Assembly: GCA_012728855.1 (NCBI GenBank)
Contig: JAAYEH010000658.1
Coordinates: 1 to 64,000, forward strand
Direction: 5' to 3'
Length of the DNA stretch: 64,000 nt
Source of the DNA: Rhodopirellula sp.
Lineage (GTDB): Bacteria; Planctomycetota; Planctomycetia; Pirellulales; Thermoguttaceae
In this document: positions 60,778 to 64,000 of the stretch, piece after piece
How positions within the stretch are numbered: the first letter of the stretch is position 1
How the letters are laid out: every line of letters starts with the position of its first letter
Notes under the pieces: model-generated
Database searches by the model: none
The model's input: the letters and a program-made list of their open reading frames with translations, nothing else
Told to the model about the DNA's origin: nothing
Translations under genes and position numbers: made by a program

Positions 60778-62151
60778 CTACATGATTTCGGTCAATAGTC
60801 CGGCCGACTTCACGTTCTCCGAATCGGGGGGCAGAACCGAGGTGTCGTCGCCCATCGGATGCGGCAGTTTCGCCTTGGCGTCGATGCCCGCCAACTGGTA
60901 GATGCTTCCCAGCAGGTCGACCGGATAGACGGGGCGGTCCTGGACCTCTTCGCCCTTGGCGTCGGACGAGCCGACAACCTGGCCGCCTTTGAACCCGCCG
61001 CCGGCCACCAGGACGCTGAACACGTTGCCGTAATGGTTCCGACCGCCGTTCCAGGGCGGCTGATAATCCACCTTGGGACCGCGGCCGAACTCGCCGCAGC
61101 ACCAGACGAGCGTGCTTTCCAGCAGGCCGCGCTGCTGCAAATCCTCAAGCAACGCCGCGAGCCCTTGGTCCAACTGCGGACACTGCCGGCGCATGGTCGG
61201 GAAGTGGTCCTTGTGCGTGTCCCAGCCGGCCGGATAATTGATGACGATGTACGGGACGCCCACCTCGGCAAGTCGCCGGGTTACGAGGCATTCCTGTCCG
61301 AACGTGTTCCGCCCGTAGCGATCCCGCAATTCCGCCTCTTCCGTCGAGAGATCGAACACCTCTTTGCCCTTGCCCAGGATCAACTCGTAGGCGGCGTCCT
61401 TGGCCTCCTCGGCGTCGGCGATCCGCGGGTTGGTCTTCAGCAGGATCTGTTTCATGCTGTCCAGCCTCTCCAACAGATTGCGGCGGCCCTGCTGACGTTG
61501 GTCGGTAATGCCGCGGGCGACGATGCCTTCGACTTCGAAACGCGGACTGTTCGGGTCGCCGCCGGTGGCGAACGGCTTGTACATCGGCCCCAGGAAGCCC
61601 TCCTCGGAGAACCGCCCTTGCGGCGAGGTCAGCACGACGTAGGGCGGAATCAGGCCTTGGTAGGTTTCGCGTTTGGCCAGCGCAAAGACGGCCCCCACGC
61701 TCGGATAGGAAATCCGCTCGCCCGGCGGGTGCCCCGTCTGCATCAGGTAGGCGGCCGTCTCGTGCCCGTTGTTCCGATGGGTCATGCTGCGGATGAGAGA
61801 ATACTTGTCCGCCTGCTTCGCCAACAGGGGAAACAGGGCCCCCAGCCGGATGCCGCTGACGTTTGTATCGACGGTGTCTTTGAAGTCGCCCGTGTATTCG
61901 CGGCCTGAGTCGGGCTTGGGATCCCAGGTGTCGTTATGCGACATGCCGCCCCACAGGAAGATCTGGATGACCGATTTGGCTTTGGCGGGCAGCGCCTTCT
62001 CGCCAGCCGCGGTCTTCGATGCCTTCTCGTCGGCCGCATGGGCCGACGATCCGAGATGGCCGGCCAGCGCCAAGGTTGCCGCCCCTGTAACACCCCGGCG
62101 GAGCGCCTCGCGCCGAGAAACCCTTGCTGACTGGTCACCATGCTGGTTCAC
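60778..62151 (-). CDS. DUF1501 (sulfatase-like) protein with a Tat signal
   Basis: This 457-aa exported protein has a Tat signal (SRREALRRGVTGAATLALAG) and a short Ala/Lys linker. The DUF1501 core follows: VIQIFLWGGMSHNDTWDPKP at the start, then SLIRSMTHRNNGHETAAYLM, and CCGEFGRGPKVD near the C-terminus. DUF1501 is related in fold to alkaline phosphatase and sulfatases, and the conserved Asp, His and Glu may hold metal ions, but no activity is proven. In planctomycetes it is nearly always paired with a DUF1549/DUF1553 protein, as here (99 bp upstream). GAGAACTG precedes the ATG. Confidence 0.93.
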   Translation of the reverse strand: MNQHGDQSARVSRREALRRGVTGAATLALAGHLGSSAHAADEKASKTAAGEKALPAKAKSVIQIFLWGGMSHNDTWDPKPDSGREYTGDFKDTVDTNVSGIRLGALFPLLAKQADKYSLIRSMTHRNNGHETAAYLMQTGHPPGERISYPSVGAVFALAKRETYQGLIPPYVVLTSPQGRFSEEGFLGPMYKPFATGGDPNSPRFEVEGIVARGITDQRQQGRRNLLERLDSMKQILLKTNPRIADAEEAKDAAYELILGKGKEVFDLSTEEAELRDRYGRNTFGQECLVTRRLAEVGVPYIVINYPAGWDTHKDHFPTMRRQCPQLDQGLAALLEDLQQRGLLESTLVWCCGEFGRGPKVDYQPPWNGGRNHYGNVFSVLVAGGGFKGGQVVGSSDAKGEEVQDRPVYPVDLLGSIYQLAGIDAKAKLPHPMGDDTSVLPPDSENVKSAGLLTEIM

Positions 62152-62250
62152 GATCAGTTCTCCCGATTGAAGTGGACAACAGATTTGTCTTCGAACAGGC
62201 TCGCAGTACGGTTTTGGGAAACAATCTTCTATGAGGCTTTGAAGCGAGTT

Positions 62251-64000
62251 CTAGTGCCGAAACTGAAACTCGGTGCTGTTGATCAGGGCCCAAGCAATGT
62301 CGATCGCATTATCGCGGCGCTGCGCCTCGCTCATCTTCGGCAGCCTGCCCCGCACGGGCTGGCCGCCGGGGGAACCGGGCTTGTCCGCGACGTTGAGAAA
62401 CAAGTACTCCATAATAGACGCCTTTTCCACGTCGGTCGGGTAACGCGAGAGGATCGTCAGGTAAAGCTCGTCGAGGATCTCGTCCAGCGTCCGATCGCCG
62501 GCGGTGAGCTTTGCCATCCACGTACCCGATTCCAACTTGGTCTGGATATGGCTGGAGTTCAACAGGTGCCGCCACTGGGCCGCCAGCGCCTTGGTGGGCC
62601 GCTCGTTGGCCAGGCCGGTAGCCCGCGCCGACCGGCCGAACAGGGCTAGGAAGGGGCTCGTGATGCTGCCGTCGGCGATCGCAATGGCCGACATGCTGGT
62701 CGGAATGTAGGTAAACGGCTCGGGAATCGCGCTGGTGTAAAGATCCGTCGTGCCGGTCACCTTGTTGATGGCGTCGATCAGCACCTCGGCGTCCAGTCGC
62801 CGCACAATGTAGCAGCCGAAATATTCTTCCACCTTGGGGTTCTTCATCCGTCGCAGCGGCGACGACTGGTAGGTTCTGGAATTCAGGATCAACCGATAAA
62901 TCGTCTTCATGTCGTAGCCGCTCTTGACGAACTCCTCCTCCAGGTAGCTCAGCAGTTCGGGAATGACAGGAGGGTTGTCGTCGCGGATGTCGTCCGGCTC
63001 TTCGATAATGCCGCGTCCCAGCAACCAGGCCCAGATACGATTGACCAGGTTTTTGGCAAACCACGGATTCTCCGCGCGGATGAGCCAATCGGCAAAGACG
63101 TCGCGAGGATCGCGGTCCGGCGGGATGGTGATCTCTTTCCCGTCGGGAAACACGGCCTTCAAAGGCGCCGGCGACGGCAACGCGACCGCGGGCTCCGCCG
63201 GGCCGAAGCCGGCGACTAGTTGTTCCAGTGTGACTTCCGCAGGCGCCAGCGCGGCCTTGCCCGGCACCACGCTGCCGGGGATCGTACTCAGGTGAAAGGG
63301 ATCCCAGAAGACGACTTGTTCTTTCCATTCGGCCGTGGGCTTGTAGCCGACCTGCGAAAAGAAGGCCGCCAGGCCCTCCCGCCGCTCCGCCGGCCACGAC
63401 TCGATCCGCGATCCCATCAACGTCAGAGCCACGGCCGCCGCGATGCCGTCGGGTGTCCGGCTCGGGATCGCCCGGTAGAAGTTGACCTGACCGATGCGGA
63501 AATTGCTGCCGCTGGACGTAAGCAGTTCCCGAACGAACTTGTCGTACGGCTTGTTGGCGGTTAACGAACTATGCACCCAGCGGTGATAGGCCCGGGCCGC
63601 ATTGGGCCAAAGATTTACCGGGAACTCGGCCTTGATCCGCAGCACGTCGGCCCACCTCATCGACCAGTAATCGGCGAATTCGTCCCGTTGGAGCAGCCGG
63701 TCGATCAACAGCCGGCGCTTATTCTTTACGTCCTTGTCGTCGAGGAAAGTGCGGGCTTCTTCGGCGGTAGGCAGCGTGCCGATCACGTCGAGATAGACGC
63801 GGCGGACGAACACCCCGTCGGAGCAGAACGTCGGGCGGATATTCATCGAGGCCAGCTTCTGGACGACGATCTTGTCGATGGTAGAATCCAGGGCCGGTTG
63901 ATTCGAGGTCTCGAAGATTCTCTCCTGTACCCTCGGCTGCGCCGCGTAACTGACTGCGGCCATAAGAAGCACGCCCGCGGCGACCACCCATGTCGTTTTC
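62251..64000 (-). CDS. DUF1549/DUF1553 planctomycete protein (5' end outside window)
   Basis: The frame is open to base 64000 and the only start inside the window is a GTG at 63987, so the true start probably lies just upstream. The visible part begins with a signal peptide-like stretch (WVVAAGVLLMAAVSYAAQP). The DUF1549 domain follows (VFVRRVYLDVIGTLPTAEEA, LQRDEFADYWSMRWADVLRI) and then DUF1553 (NPWFAKNLVNRIWAWLLGRG, ELLSYLEEEFVKSGYDMKTI, SRTYQSSP), ending with WALINSTEFQFRH. A cytochrome-c-like domain, common in longer members, is absent. The family is specific to planctomycetes and relatives and its function is not known. It is the first gene of the DUF1549-DUF1501-PPC run. Confidence 0.9.
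   Translation of the reverse strand, partial: KTTWVVAAGVLLMAAVSYAAQPRVQERIFETSNQPALDSTIDKIVVQKLASMNIRPTFCSDGVFVRRVYLDVIGTLPTAEEARTFLDDKDVKNKRRLLIDRLLQRDEFADYWSMRWADVLRIKAEFPVNLWPNAARAYHRWVHSSLTANKPYDKFVRELLTSSGSNFRIGQVNFYRAIPSRTPDGIAAAVALTLMGSRIESWPAERREGLAAFFSQVGYKPTAEWKEQVVFWDPFHLSTIPGSVVPGKAALAPAEVTLEQLVAGFGPAEPAVALPSPAPLKAVFPDGKEITIPPDRDPRDVFADWLIRAENPWFAKNLVNRIWAWLLGRGIIEEPDDIRDDNPPVIPELLSYLEEEFVKSGYDMKTIYRLILNSRTYQSSPLRRMKNPKVEEYFGCYIVRRLDAEVLIDAINKVTGTTDLYTSAIPEPFTYIPTSMSAIAIADGSITSPFLALFGRSARATGLANERPTKALAAQWRHLLNSSHIQTKLESGTWMAKLTAGDRTLDEILDELYLTILSRYPTDVEKASIMEYLFLNVADKPGSPGGQPVRGRLPKMSEAQRRDNAIDIAWALINSTEFQFRH

Overview
The window looks like part of a planctomycete chromosome (Pirellulales-like; a Thermoguttaceae or Lacipirellulaceae relative is a guess). 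The evidence is the high GC content, loosely packed genes with repeat-rich gaps, a DUF1549/DUF1553 gene followed by a DUF1501 gene with a Tat signal and a PPC-domain secreted protein, J-domain-like planctomycete proteins, many large exported carbohydrate-active and FAD proteins, and stand-alone GH57 enzymes. I found no rRNA, tRNA, CRISPR array or intact mobile element.

Layout. 1-2.1 kb: the tail of a CBM6 protein and an MttB-type corrinoid methyltransferase. 2.1-4.9 kb: repeat-rich DNA, a VapBC toxin-antitoxin pair, and debris of a phage terminase and an IS91-like transposase. 4.9-6.8 kb: a multi-PAS NarL/LuxR-type sensor kinase of visibly lower GC. 6.9-26.8 kb: an exported-enzyme island with a 1313-aa glycosidase-like protein, a UroD-like methyltransferase, a GH141-like beta-helix protein, a Tat-signal DegT aminotransferase, and a minus-strand operon of a tandem-FAD/discoidin fusion, a TIM-barrel glycosidase-like protein and a Tat FAD oxidoreductase. 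Beyond these lies an FG-GAP-like beta-propeller protein. 27-31.9 kb: an EF-hand repeat protein, a CocE hydrolase, a GntR/YtrA regulator with a clear palindromic operator, a zinc-ribbon membrane protein, and a small stand-alone gene matching the C-terminus of aldehyde ferredoxin oxidoreductase.

32.3-38.7 kb: a frameshifted mgtE, a 57-aa tatA, and a signalling cluster of a CheV-like protein, a hybrid histidine kinase and an Hpt protein whose phosphoacceptor His is Gln. 39.2-42.7 kb: a minus-strand sulfate-assimilation operon cysH-rrf2-sat-tauE with a promoter carrying a palindrome. 43-45.5 kb: rhamnulokinase and a Gfo/Idh/MocA dehydrogenase. 45.9-48.9 kb: a CtpA-type protease and UDP-glucuronate decarboxylase. 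49.3-56.4 kb: a four-gene alpha-glucan cluster, glgA-GH57-galT-GH57. 56.4-58.3 kb: a DUF2461 relic and a J-domain-like membrane protein. 58.4-64 kb: a minus-strand operon DUF1549/1553-DUF1501-PPC.

Two themes join the genes. One is export: several proteins carry Tat signals and a tatA sits in the window, so much sugar chemistry probably happens outside the cytoplasm or in the enlarged periplasm. The other is a set of dispersed palindromic repeats in the gaps, in at least four recognisable families, two of them present twice here. These are probably REP-like elements. The strongest candidates for new biology are the discoidin-containing tandem-FAD fusion in its operon, the exported aminotransferase, the His-less Hpt beside a hybrid kinase, and the stand-alone AOR C-terminal protein.
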